Positions 27,587 through 35,466 of a stretch of DNA of 64,000 bases are shown here, in pieces. The DNA is taken from contig NZ_NKFL01000005.1 of the NCBI RefSeq assembly GCF_002223055.1, positions 372,001-436,000 of the forward strand. The letters run 5' to 3'. The stretch comes from Burkholderia sp. HI2500. GTDB taxonomy: Bacteria; Pseudomonadota; Gammaproteobacteria; Burkholderiales; Burkholderiaceae. Every line of letters begins with the position of its first letter. Position 1 is the first letter of the stretch. Both the position numbers and the translations under genes were made by a program. The notes under the pieces were generated by a model. The model saw only the letters and a list, made by a program, of their open reading frames with translations. It was not told the DNA's origin and did no database searches.

Positions 27587-29038
27587 TTAATCGCCCGTCG
27601 TGAACCATGCATCCGTTCGCGCATACAGATCGACGAAGCGTGCGTGGCGCGCGGCCAGCGCGCGATCGTCGCGCGGCGCGGCAACCGGCGACGCGGCCGG
27701 CGCCAGCGCGTGCAGCGCGTCTTCCCGCCAGTGCCCGATCGCGACGCCCGCGAGCAGCGCGGCGCCGCGCGTCGCGGCGTTCGGGCAGTCGATCGCGTGG
27801 AGCGACGCGCCGAGCGCATCGGCCAGCAACTGGCGCCAGCGCGGATCGACCGAGCCGCCGCCCGCGAGACGCAGCATCGCGACCGGATCGCCGCGCTCGG
27901 CATCGCGGATCGCATCGAGCCCGGCGCGCAACGCGAACGCGACGCCTTCGAACGCGGCGCGCATCATCGCGCCGCGCGTGTCGCCGAGCCCGAGGCCGAG
28001 CCAGCCGCCGCGCGCATCGGGGTTCATCCACGGCGAACGCTCGCCCGTCAGGTACGGCAGGAAGCACAGGCGTTCCGACGCCGCGTGGGCGAACGCGTCG
28101 TCATACGCATCGGCCCACTGCGCGTAGCCGAGCCAGCCGCGCACGGCTTCGAGCGCGAGCCCGACGTTCTGCATCGCGGCCATCGTGTAATAGCCGCCGC
28201 CGGCCGCCGCGCGATAGCGATGCAGCCCGCGTCGTGCGGGCGGTAGCGCATCCGCGAGCACGACGATCTGGCCGCCGCTGCCGGTCGTCAGCAGCGCGTC
28301 GCCGGCGGCGGCCAGCCCGCTGCCGAGCGCCGCGCATGCGGTGTCGGCCGCGCCCGCCGCCAGCGGCACGCCGGCCGGCAGGCCAAGCGCTGCGGCCGCC
28401 TGCGCGCCAAGCGTGCCGCAGCGCGCGCTCGACGGAAGAACCGGTGCGAACCGGTCGGCCGGCAGGCCGAGCGCGTCGATCAACGCGAGATCCCATGCAC
28501 CGTCGGGTGTCGCGAGCGCGGTCGCGCACGCGTCGCTCGGATCGGCCGCGACGTCGCCGCCCAGCGCAATGCGCAGCCAGTCCTTCGGCTGCACGGCCCA
28601 GCGCGCGGCGCGCAGCGCTTCGGGTTCATGCGTGGCCAGCCAGCGCAACAGCGGGCCGGCCATGCCCGGCGCGACGGGGTTCGGGGCGAAGGGCAAGCCG
28701 GCGGCCGGCCAATCGGCCACGTCCGCTTCGCGCACCGCGCGCGTGTCGGGCCACAGCAGCGCGGGACGCACCGGCTGCCCGGCCGCGTCGATCAGCACGA
28801 CACCGTGCATCTGCCCCGAGAACCCGATCGCCGCCACCTGCGCACGCTCGTCGGCCGGCAGCCGCGCGGCCGCGCGCACGAGCGCCTGCCACCACGTATC
28901 GGGCACGATCTCCGCCCAGCCGGGCTGCGGCGACGACAGCGCATAAGGTTCGCTCGCGACTGCCCGCTCGACGCCGTCGGCATCGAGCGTGACGAGTTTG
29001 ACGGAGCCGGTGCCGAGGTCGATTCCGAGCAGGCGCAT
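27587..29038 (-). CDS. FGGY family carbohydrate kinase (xylulokinase-like)
   Basis: 483 residues. It starts MRLLGIDLGTGSVKLV (phosphate-1). It has GFSGQMHGVVLID, an aspartate in AGAADTACAALGSG, and LAGGGSVDPRWRQLLADAL in domain two. It is clearly a paralogue type of the kinase at 7382-8863 but diverged, and has no sugar genes beside it. It is probably a D-xylulose or related ketose kinase. It is read leftward toward adhC with about 275 bp between, including a hairpin, so it is likely a separate unit. Confidence 0.85.
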   Translation of the reverse strand: MRLLGIDLGTGSVKLVTLDADGVERAVASEPYALSSPQPGWAEIVPDTWWQALVRAAARLPADERAQVAAIGFSGQMHGVVLIDAAGQPVRPALLWPDTRAVREADVADWPAAGLPFAPNPVAPGMAGPLLRWLATHEPEALRAARWAVQPKDWLRIALGGDVAADPSDACATALATPDGAWDLALIDALGLPADRFAPVLPSSARCGTLGAQAAAALGLPAGVPLAAGAADTACAALGSGLAAAGDALLTTGSGGQIVVLADALPPARRGLHRYRAAAGGGYYTMAAMQNVGLALEAVRGWLGYAQWADAYDDAFAHAASERLCFLPYLTGERSPWMNPDARGGWLGLGLGDTRGAMMRAAFEGVAFALRAGLDAIRDAERGDPVAMLRLAGGGSVDPRWRQLLADALGASLHAIDCPNAATRGAALLAGVAIGHWREDALHALAPAASPVAAPRDDRALAARHARFVDLYARTDAWFTTGD

Positions 29039-29477
29039 GACGTGAGGGCGAATTCGAATGAACGGATGTCGATGATAACGGGATCGTGATGCGCGCCCCG
29101 TTTTTTGCCGCTACCGCGGCGGGCCGAACACGCGGTCGCCGGCCGGGTTCCACCCGGCTGCACCTTGCAGGCAAAAGCGGCCGTTCGCGGGTTAACCCGG
29201 CACGATTTTTCCCAGGCACTTTTTGCCACTATGCCGCCCACCCGATACACACCATAAGGCGGCCTATATTTGACACGGGGGCCGGCGCTATTTTGAAGGG
29301 CTATAAAACCGGGGAACCTCACTCCTGCGGCCGTTTCCCGATGATCGACACCCTGTTCCATGCCGAAATGGCATATCGAACCAGCAAAGAACGGAATAGT
29401 ACCCAGCGCTCTTGTTGCGTTGATTCATTCCGCATAACTTCGTATCACCCCGAAAACAAGATCATGGAGTGAGACAG
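29039..29477. other. Gene-free 439-bp region upstream of the purine permease
   Basis: No convincing coding frame. It holds a perfect palindrome CGGGTTAACCCG (29188-29199), immediately followed by two imperfect GGCAC-TTTTT-CCA repeats (29199-29214 and 29215-29228), and a TTGACA at 29270 without a well-spaced -10. It is probably the promoter and operator area for the permease and, on the other strand, the FGGY kinase. Confidence 0.5.
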
Positions 29478-30854
29478 ATGCAATCGAACACGGTCCATCC
29501 GTGCGATGAGGTGCTGCCGACCGGCAAGCTGGTAACGCTTGGCCTGCAGCACGTCCTCGTCATGTACGCCGGCGCTGTCGCCGTGCCGCTTATCGTCGGC
29601 GCCGCGCTCAAGCTGCCGAAAGACCAGATCGCGTTCCTGATCAGCGCCGATCTGTTTTCGTGCGGCATCGCGACGCTGATCCAGACGCTCGGCCTGTGGA
29701 TCTTCGGGATCCGCCTGCCCGTCATCATGGGCTGCACGTTCGCGGCAGTCGGCCCGATGATCGCGATCGGCACCAACCCCGGCCTCGGCATCCTCGACAT
29801 CTTCGGCTCGACCATCGCGGCCGGCATCATCGGCATCGTGCTCGCGCCGATGATCGGCAAGCTGTTGCGGTTCTTCCCGCCCGTCGTCGTCGGCACCGTG
29901 ATCGCAGTGATCGGGCTGTCGCTGATGGAAGTGGGCATCAACTGGGCAGCCGGCGGCGTCGGCAACCCCGAATACGGCAGCCCCGTCTATCTCGGCCTGT
30001 CGCTGCTCGTGCTTACGCTGATCCTGCTGATCAACAAGTACGGCCGCGGCTTCGTCGCGAACATCTCGGTGCTGCTCGGCATCGTCGCCGGCTTCGCGAT
30101 CGCCTTCGCGATCGGCCGCGTGAATACCGACGGCGTCGCGCACGCACCTTGGGTCGGCTTCGTGATGCCGTTCCACTTCGGCCTGCCGCACTTCGACCCG
30201 CTGTCGATCGTGACGATGGTCACGGTGATGTTCGTCACGTTCATCGAATCGACCGGCATGTTCCTCGCGGTCGGCGACATGGTCGATCGCCCGGTCAACC
30301 AGGAGCGCCTCGTGCGCGGCCTGCGCGTCGACGGCCTCGGCACGCTGATCGGCGGCATCTTCAACTCGTTCCCGCATACGTCGTTCTCGCAGAACGTCGG
30401 CCTGATCGGCGTGACGGGCGTGAAGAGCCGTTTCGTGTGCGCCACCGGCGGCGTGATCCTCGTGCTGCTCGGCCTGTTCCCGAAGATGGCGCAGGTCGTC
30501 GCATCGGTGCCGCCGTTCGTGCTCGGCGGTGCGGGCATCGTGATGTTCGGGATGGTGGCGGCGAACGGCATCAAGGTGCTGTCGAAGGTCGACTTCGTGA
30601 ACAACACGCACAACCTGTTCATCGTCGCCGTGAGCGTCGGCATGGGCCTCGTGCCGGTCGTGTCCCCGCACTTCTTCTCGAAGCTGCCGCCCGCGCTCGC
30701 GCCGATCCTGCACAGCGGCATTTTGCTGGCATCGGCGACGGCCGTGATCCTGAACATCGTGTTCAACGGCGTGAAAGGCGAGAAGGACGCACGCTGCGAC
30801 ATCCGTCGCGCCGGACATGACTTCGATGGGCGTCCCGCCGACGTGCACCACTGA
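29478..30854 (+). CDS. NCS2 family nucleobase permease (xanthine/urate type)
   Basis: 458 residues, about fourteen hydrophobic segments. The N-terminal HVLVMYAGAVAVPL and the family signature around FNSFPHTSFSQNVGLIGVTG place it in nucleobase-ascorbate transporter family 2, nearer the xanthine/urate branch (XanQ, UacT) than uracil permease. It is a proton symporter in the inner membrane. ATG 29478 with GGAG 8 nt upstream is preferred over GTG 29469. The C-terminal ~30 residues are charged and cytoplasmic. It appears monocistronic, with a clean terminator after it. Confidence 0.88.
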   Translation: MQSNTVHPCDEVLPTGKLVTLGLQHVLVMYAGAVAVPLIVGAALKLPKDQIAFLISADLFSCGIATLIQTLGLWIFGIRLPVIMGCTFAAVGPMIAIGTNPGLGILDIFGSTIAAGIIGIVLAPMIGKLLRFFPPVVVGTVIAVIGLSLMEVGINWAAGGVGNPEYGSPVYLGLSLLVLTLILLINKYGRGFVANISVLLGIVAGFAIAFAIGRVNTDGVAHAPWVGFVMPFHFGLPHFDPLSIVTMVTVMFVTFIESTGMFLAVGDMVDRPVNQERLVRGLRVDGLGTLIGGIFNSFPHTSFSQNVGLIGVTGVKSRFVCATGGVILVLLGLFPKMAQVVASVPPFVLGGAGIVMFGMVAANGIKVLSKVDFVNNTHNLFIVAVSVGMGLVPVVSPHFFSKLPPALAPILHSGILLASATAVILNIVFNGVKGEKDARCDIRRAGHDFDGRPADVHH

Positions 30855-30901
30855 TCGCGTCGCGCCGGACGACGGCGCGGAGAAGCGGTAAGCGGTAACG
30901 A

Positions 30902-30929
30902 AAAACGCCACGGCATGCCGTGGCGTTTT
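30902..30929. terminator. Intrinsic terminator after the NCS2 permease
   Basis: Perfect 28-bp palindrome: AAAACGCCACGG, a CATG centre, then CCGTGGCGTTTT. A-run on the left and T-run on the right allow termination in both directions. It sits 47 bp past the permease stop. Confidence 0.85.
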
Positions 30930-31103
30930 GCTTTGCGGGTGCGGCGAAAGGCGGGGACGCACGGAGCGATCGTGCGAAGTGCTGTGACGGACACACCAAG
31001 CACGCGCCGGCTTGTGACGGCCGGCGCTTACTGCATGGTGTGCAAGGGGCTGCTTCACACCATCAAAATGTGCAGCACTGCGCGGCGGCTCGCGGCCAAG
31101 GCC

Positions 31104-31523
31104 TCATTTCACTTGGCAAGGACATTCATGCGGGCAACCGGGAAGGAAGTCGATTTCTACTCGTCGGCCATTATCCGGCACACCGCTCAAATGATGCGAC
31201 TTATAAAGCCTGGCATCGACGTCGATAGGTGCTCGACCAAGCCCCAATGTGACTAGAAGCCCCTTGATACTTTCCGCGCGTTGTTGAGCCAGCACGTGCG
31301 GCTGTCTTTCGTCAGCTTCGGCAAGGCCACCGACAGACGTACGATCGAGATTGGGATATTTGAGTTGAAGGTCTATCGCCCAATTGGCCAGCCTTGTGAT
31401 CTCATCGCTGGACACCTTGGCAGAATCTCTTTCAAACGAAACATCAAGTGTATGGACTGGGGAGCAGGCGAATGTCCCTGCCGAGAAAAATGCGAGTGCG
31501 ATACATGCAGGTCCTTTTACCAT
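31104..31523 (-). CDS. Small exported OmpA-like protein, candidate immunity protein for the M35 protease
   Basis: 139 residues. A hydrophobic leader (MVKGPACIALAFFSAGTFAC) ends in C20, so it is secreted or possibly a lipoprotein, though TFAC is not a perfect lipobox. The mature part resembles an OmpA C-terminal domain: LDVSFERDSAKVSSDEITRL, then a GGLAEADER segment and the LAQQRAESIKGLLVTLG helix. It is the last gene of an AT-richer leftward operon behind an M35 metallopeptidase and two PAAR proteins, 57 bp after the protease gene. An exported small protein next to a secreted-type toxin is the usual place for a periplasmic immunity factor; that role is inference. Confidence 0.7.
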   Translation of the reverse strand: MVKGPACIALAFFSAGTFACSPVHTLDVSFERDSAKVSSDEITRLANWAIDLQLKYPNLDRTSVGGLAEADERQPHVLAQQRAESIKGLLVTLGLGRAPIDVDARLYKSHHLSGVPDNGRRVEIDFLPGCPHECPCQVK

Positions 31524-31580
31524 ATCAATTTTCCGTTGGACCCAATCAGATTCAACCAGGATCGCGCTGCCACACTGCCT

Positions 31581-32234
31581 CTAATCCTCATAGATAATAT
31601 ACCCGGCAATGCTATCCGCATTGTTGATTGCGAGATCGGGGCGCGTCCGAGCCAAGACCAAGCACTTGCGCATGAAATATTGATGATCCTGAGCGCCAAA
31701 AGTGTCGGAGAAGTGAGTGCACTCATGAATCAGAGTCGATAGCATCGAGTCCTTCGCACTGGATATGGGGCGCATCCCACAAAATTTTTCGTGGATACAA
31801 ATAGTATGTGTAGCGGTGTCAGGGGCGCAAACATGAGCGACGGCACCATCAGGGTCCTTGTTGTTCGGCGTACAACCAAGATATCGATCAAGCTCCTCTG
31901 ATTGACGAACAAAGTTTCCAGGCTTGAGATCGCGCATCACCCGACTTACTCGTGCGAGGCCGACTGTCAGACGTTGCCGAATCGTTTCATCGCTTGAGCC
32001 AAACCACGTTGCGACGCGTTGACGTTCGAGCGCCCCCCACTTGCGCAAGTCTACGAGCCGTACATCAATCATTTGTACGGCTCTATCGCGTAACGTTAGG
32101 ACCATACGGCGAAATTCCGCATCAGTCATGTTTGGGCAGATGGGTGGCCCATTCGATATCAATGCTTCGATTAACGAACCTTCTTTCGTGTCCGTCATCG
32201 CCTCTGCAATCGCCACACGATCACCGTCACTCAT
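31581..32234 (-). CDS. M35 (aspzincin) family metallopeptidase, probable type VI secretion effector
   Basis: 217 residues, without signal peptide. The zinc motif HECTH (170-174) is followed by D183 in GAQDHQY, the aspzincin arrangement (HExxH plus a downstream Asp), and NADSIAGYIIYE closes the domain as in lysine-specific and deuterolysin-like M35 enzymes. An upstream helical part contains WFG and DETIRQRL, also usual in the family. Several cysteines (C33, C121, C136, C146, C152, C171+1 and C191) suggest disulfides once outside the cytoplasm. The start overlaps the PAAR gene by 4 bp. A leaderless protease coupled to PAAR genes points to delivery by a type VI system. Substrate and target compartment are unknown. 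Confidence 0.8.
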   Translation of the reverse strand: MSDGDRVAIAEAMTDTKEGSLIEALISNGPPICPNMTDAEFRRMVLTLRDRAVQMIDVRLVDLRKWGALERQRVATWFGSSDETIRQRLTVGLARVSRVMRDLKPGNFVRQSEELDRYLGCTPNNKDPDGAVAHVCAPDTATHTICIHEKFCGMRPISSAKDSMLSTLIHECTHFSDTFGAQDHQYFMRKCLVLARTRPDLAINNADSIAGYIIYED

Positions 32235-32785
32235 TCTATTTCTCCGATGACCTCGAGCTTTACCGATTCAGCCTCCGGCGTGATCACTCGCACGGTATGC
32301 CCCTGCGCATCGGTAATCCCTGAAGCCAGCACGTCGCCACGGCAATTTGTGATCCAATACCGCGCGCCCACAACAGGTTTCCTGGATTTCTTGTTGCGAA
32401 TAACGAACTGCTGATCGTGGACTGCCATGCCTCTTCTTACAGGGGCGACGCCTAAGCCATGCTTCCCCGTCAACCGCGCCACCTCGTCTGCGGTAAATGT
32501 CATCTTCATGCCGCGCTCGGCATAGAAAACAGGTGGCGGCTTGCAATCGCAGACGTTGATATCACCACTCAACGCCCACGGCTTGCCGTTTGGCCCTGTG
32601 CCCGGCCAGCGTGGGCCCTCCGGGGCGACAAACCCTTCCTGCTTGCATGCCGTGCAGTACGTCTTCATGTACAGCGTTGCGATATGCACGCGCGGCGGCG
32701 GATTGGAACAGGTTACGTCCTCCAATCCTTCCGTAATCGTGGCGCTGCCGCCCTGATCCCCTTTGGCAAGGAAATAACGAATCAT
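32231..32785 (-). CDS. PAAR-type spike protein with C-terminal extension
   Basis: 184 residues. The N-terminal ~95 residues match a Burkholderia PAAR subgroup as I recall it: MIRYFLAKGD opening, two cysteine pairs (YCTACKQEG and CDCKPPP) and a WALSGD strand, features that could bind zinc at the tip of a VgrG spike. The C-terminal part (about 125-184, VIRNKKSRKPVVGARYWI, then SGITDAQGHTVRVIT) is a small beta domain of the kind found in spike-associated proteins. Both ends overlap neighbours by 4 bp (ATGA), so expression is coupled to the tandem-PAAR protein and protease. It probably adapts the effector to the secretion spike. Confidence 0.75.
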   Translation of the reverse strand: MIRYFLAKGDQGGSATITEGLEDVTCSNPPPRVHIATLYMKTYCTACKQEGFVAPEGPRWPGTGPNGKPWALSGDINVCDCKPPPVFYAERGMKMTFTADEVARLTGKHGLGVAPVRRGMAVHDQQFVIRNKKSRKPVVGARYWITNCRGDVLASGITDAQGHTVRVITPEAESVKLEVIGEIE

Positions 32786-33459
32786 GAGGTCTCGCCTCGA
32801 TGCACAACGGTTGAACGTTTCACCACTGTGAAGGCGTTAGCAGATACCAGACCATTACGCTCAGGGCTATCGGTAATGACGTCGCCGTTATCTAGTTCGC
32901 TACCGACGAAAGCCAGCGGCTGGAAGTCTCCGTTATCCACCAGCCCAAGACCGCTTATGATTCGCGCGGTCGAACCGTCTGCGTAGTGAATTTGATTACC
33001 CACGACGCCAGCCTTGCCAAGCCCAACACCGGTGTCCCACGTGCCGGTAGCTTCGCGCAACGCACCGCCTCGCGCGGTCGTGGCTCCTCGTACAGCCAAC
33101 CTGTATCGCGGCAGTGCAGGCGGCGGCGCATAATCCTCGTTAAACAACCCTCCGGCCGTTTCGCCAGCCGGTACGTGAATTCCCGACAACCGCTGAAGCG
33201 TTTCGACGATACGATCGCCGTTGCTCAACCTGCTACCCACCAGCGCAAACGGCTTGTCGCTGCAAATCGCATATTCGCCTGCACCATCCACAATGACGGC
33301 CTCGCTGCCATCCTCGTAAGTGACGACATCGCCAACACGGGCAACGACAAGCCCGGCGACTGTGAGGCCGCTCGTGGCCTCGGTTACCCGCCCACCGCGC
33401 TCAGTGAGCGCGCCGATGGTGGCAAAAAGATGGGTCGGTGCAGTCTGCTCGCTCTTCAT
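32782..33459 (-). CDS. Tandem PAAR-domain protein, first gene of the effector cassette
   Basis: 225 residues made of two homologous PAAR-like halves, about 12-90 and 119-200. Each begins with a GG-R/A-xxEAT turn, continues through a YEDGS or YADGS strand, and ends in ALVGSRLSNGDRI or AFVGSELDNGDVI, so the pairing is clear by eye. PAAR domains cap the VgrG spike of type VI secretion systems. ATG 33459 with AAGGAA upstream is chosen over a TTG at 33480. It leads a four-gene coupled operon. No vgrG or other type VI core gene is in the window, so it would rely on a system encoded elsewhere. Confidence 0.75.
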   Translation of the reverse strand: MKSEQTAPTHLFATIGALTERGGRVTEATSGLTVAGLVVARVGDVVTYEDGSEAVIVDGAGEYAICSDKPFALVGSRLSNGDRIVETLQRLSGIHVPAGETAGGLFNEDYAPPPALPRYRLAVRGATTARGGALREATGTWDTGVGLGKAGVVGNQIHYADGSTARIISGLGLVDNGDFQPLAFVGSELDNGDVITDSPERNGLVSANAFTVVKRSTVVHRGETS

Positions 33460-33552
33460 CCGGATTTCCTTTCTCGACAATGGGTGAGAAACGCTTCAAG
33501 CAAAATTTGCACGGACGAGAAAGAAGAACCAATCAGACGAGTTCGAATTTCG

Positions 33553-33569
33553 TATAACTAATCGTTATA
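33553..33569 (-). promoter_or_regulatory. Inverted repeat in the promoter region of the PAAR/M35 operon
   Basis: TATAAC, 5-nt spacer, GTTATA, 94-110 bp upstream of the tandem-PAAR start, in unusually AT-rich sequence. Candidate operator or promoter element. The surrounding 483-bp gap (33460-33942) carries no convincing gene. Confidence 0.4.
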
Positions 33570-33597
33570 AAGACCGTCCAACAGCAAATGAGCCTGA

Positions 33598-33676
33598 ATT
33601 GGGCGAAATGAGCGGGGATTTGGCGGCCGGGCTACAGACCACCGGAGAGGGATGATCATCGATTGGGCGAAACGAG
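33598..33676. repeat. Pair of 15-bp direct repeats
   Basis: ATTGGGCGAAATGAG at 33598-33612 and ATTGGGCGAAACGAG at 33662-33676 (14 of 15 identical, 64 bp apart) in the non-coding stretch between the PAAR/M35 operon and the efflux operon. Function unknown. Confidence 0.5.
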
Positions 33677-33896
33677 AATCTGCACGGTTAGTCCGTACGC
33701 GTCGTGCTCGACGGCGCCAGGCCCCTGGATTTCGCGCCCACTGCAGATGTACACGCGTGTCCCGCGTGGATCGCCGCAGCATTCCCACGCGTGGTTACCG
33801 CGCACTTAAGGACCAACAATCATGGACTAGCCTTACGTTTCCTTCGTTACGCTTCGCATCGTTCGTAACGGCCAGCTTACGACAGGACTAACAACG

Positions 33897-33933
33897 TCCT
33901 GCCTGCGCGCGAAGCGACCGCACGCAGGCAGGA
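33897..33933 (-). terminator. Hairpin downstream of the efflux outer-membrane gene
   Basis: TCCTGCCTGCG (33897-33907) pairs perfectly with CGCAGGCAGGA (33923-33933) across a 15-nt loop, 9 bp past the stop of the leftward efflux operon. Only a weak T-rich tail follows. Probable transcript end. Confidence 0.55.
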
Positions 33934-33942
33934 TAACTGCAC

Positions 33943-35466
33943 TTACCCGTTCGTCGCCGTTGCCGACGCAGGCGCCGGAGCGGCCGCCTTGTCGTAGTCG
34001 ACCGGTGCATCCGGCGCGCGCGGCGCTTCGCCGGCATGCTGGATCCAGCCGCCGCCGAGTGCGCGGTACAGGTTGACCAGGTTCGTCCAGCGTGCCAGAC
34101 GTGCGCTGATCAGCGACTGCTGCGCGGAATACAGGTCCGTCTGCGCGGTCAGCACCGACAGATAGCTGTCCACGCCGTTCTTGTAGCGCAGGTCCGACAG
34201 GTCGAAGCGACGCTGCTGCGCGTGCTCGTTGCGCTCCAGCGCCGCGATCTGCTGGTCGTACGTGCCGCGTGCGGCCAACCCGTCCGCCACGTCGCGGAAC
34301 GCCGACTGGATCGCCTTCTCGTAGTTCGCGATCTCGATGCGCTTCTGCACGTGCGCAAGATCGAGGTTCGCGATGTTCGCGCCGCCCTCGAAGATCGGCA
34401 GCGCGATGCTCGGCGCGAACGACCACGCCGCCGTGCCGGCCTTGAACAGGCCGCCCAGCGTCGGGCTGCCCGTGCCGAATGCGCCCGTCAGCGAGATCTT
34501 CGGGAAGAACGCCGCGCGCGCCGCGCCGATGTTCGCGTTCGCGGCCAGCAGCGCCTGCTCGGCCTGCATCACGTCGGGGCGACGCGTCAGCAGATCCGAC
34601 GGCAGGCCTGCCGGCACGTCCGTCAGCAGGTTCTGCGCGTCGAGCGGCATGCCCGCCGGCAGATCGTCCGGCAGCGGCTCGCCGACCAGCAGCACCAGTG
34701 CGTTCAACGCCTGTGCACGTGCACGCGCCTGCGCCTGCTGGTTCGCCAGCGCCGTCTCGACCACCGTCTGCGCCTGACGCAGCTCGAGCTCGGAGCCCGT
34801 GCCGTTGTCGAACTGCAGCTTCGTCAGGTCGTACGACGCCTGCGCCGTCTTCAGCGTATCCTCCGTGACCTTCAGCAGATCGTCGGTCGACAGCAGCGTC
34901 AGGTATTGATCGGCCACCTGCGACACCAGCGAGATCTCCGACGCCTGCCGCGCATACGCGGTCGACAGGTACTGCGCGAGCGCCTGATCCTTCAGGCTCT
35001 GCACGCGGCCGAACAGGTCGAGCTCCCACGACGCCGACAGGCCGACGTTGTAGGCGCGCGAGATGTACGGCGCACCGGTCTGCGAAAGACCCTGCGGCAC
35101 GCGCTGGATATTGCCGGTGCCCGTGCCGTCGAGCGTCGGGAACAGCCCCGCGCGCGTGATCTGGTACTGCGCGCGCGCCGCCTCGATGTTCAGCACCGAC
35201 ACGCGCAGGTCGCGGTTGTTCTTCAGCGCGATCTCGATCAGCCGCTGCAGGCGCGGATCGACGAAGAACTCGCGCCAGCCGATGGCGGTCGCAGCTTGCC
35301 CGTTCGCGCTGCGCGCGCCGGCCGCACCCGGCTGCGTCGCGTAGACGCCGCCAGCCGGGTACGCCTGCGCGACGGGTGCATCGGGCCGCTTGTAATGCGG
35401 CGCCATCGTGCAGCCCGTGGCAAAGAGCGCGACCGCGATTGCAGTCAAAGCGTGTTTTTGCATCAT
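33943..35466 (-). CDS. oprB: RND efflux outer-membrane channel lipoprotein (OprB/OprM type)
   Basis: 507 residues. The N-terminus [19 protein letters not shown] ends in a lipobox cysteine, so it is an acylated outer-membrane protein. Two TolC/OprM repeats are visible (internal echoes of NNRDLRVSVLNIEAARAQY and ANANIGAARAAFFP). It forms the exit duct for the AcrAB-type pump encoded just upstream. The start ATG overlaps the pump gene's TGA by one base (TGATG). The name is taken from the B. pseudomallei BpeAB-OprB operon, which the three genes and regulator resemble. Confidence 0.87.
   Translation of the reverse strand: MMQKHALTAIAVALFATGCTMAPHYKRPDAPVAQAYPAGGVYATQPGAAGARSANGQAATAIGWREFFVDPRLQRLIEIALKNNRDLRVSVLNIEAARAQYQITRAGLFPTLDGTGTGNIQRVPQGLSQTGAPYISRAYNVGLSASWELDLFGRVQSLKDQALAQYLSTAYARQASEISLVSQVADQYLTLLSTDDLLKVTEDTLKTAQASYDLTKLQFDNGTGSELELRQAQTVVETALANQQAQARARAQALNALVLLVGEPLPDDLPAGMPLDAQNLLTDVPAGLPSDLLTRRPDVMQAEQALLAANANIGAARAAFFPKISLTGAFGTGSPTLGGLFKAGTAAWSFAPSIALPIFEGGANIANLDLAHVQKRIEIANYEKAIQSAFRDVADGLAARGTYDQQIAALERNEHAQQRRFDLSDLRYKNGVDSYLSVLTAQTDLYSAQQSLISARLARWTNLVNLYRALGGGWIQHAGEAPRAPDAPVDYDKAAAPAPASATATNG

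Noticed and set aside
29270..29307. TTGACA with TATTTT or TATAAA as a sigma-70 promoter for the purine permease
   Set aside because: Spacers would be 13 or 26 bp, outside the functional range.
31035..31063. ATGGTGTG/CACACCAT hairpin past the cassette's last gene
   Set aside because: Thirteen-nt loop and no T-run; too weak to call a terminator.
30915..32323. Rightward frames opposite the PAAR/M35 operon
   Set aside because: No recognisable domains or ribosome sites, while the leftward frames overlap neatly and carry clear motifs.
31014..33880. Possible attachment-site repeat flanking the PAAR/M35 cassette (31014-31031 and 33865-33880, both containing ACGGCC and GCTTAC)
   Set aside because: Lengths differ and the match is imperfect; no integrase or tRNA gene is nearby, so this may be chance.
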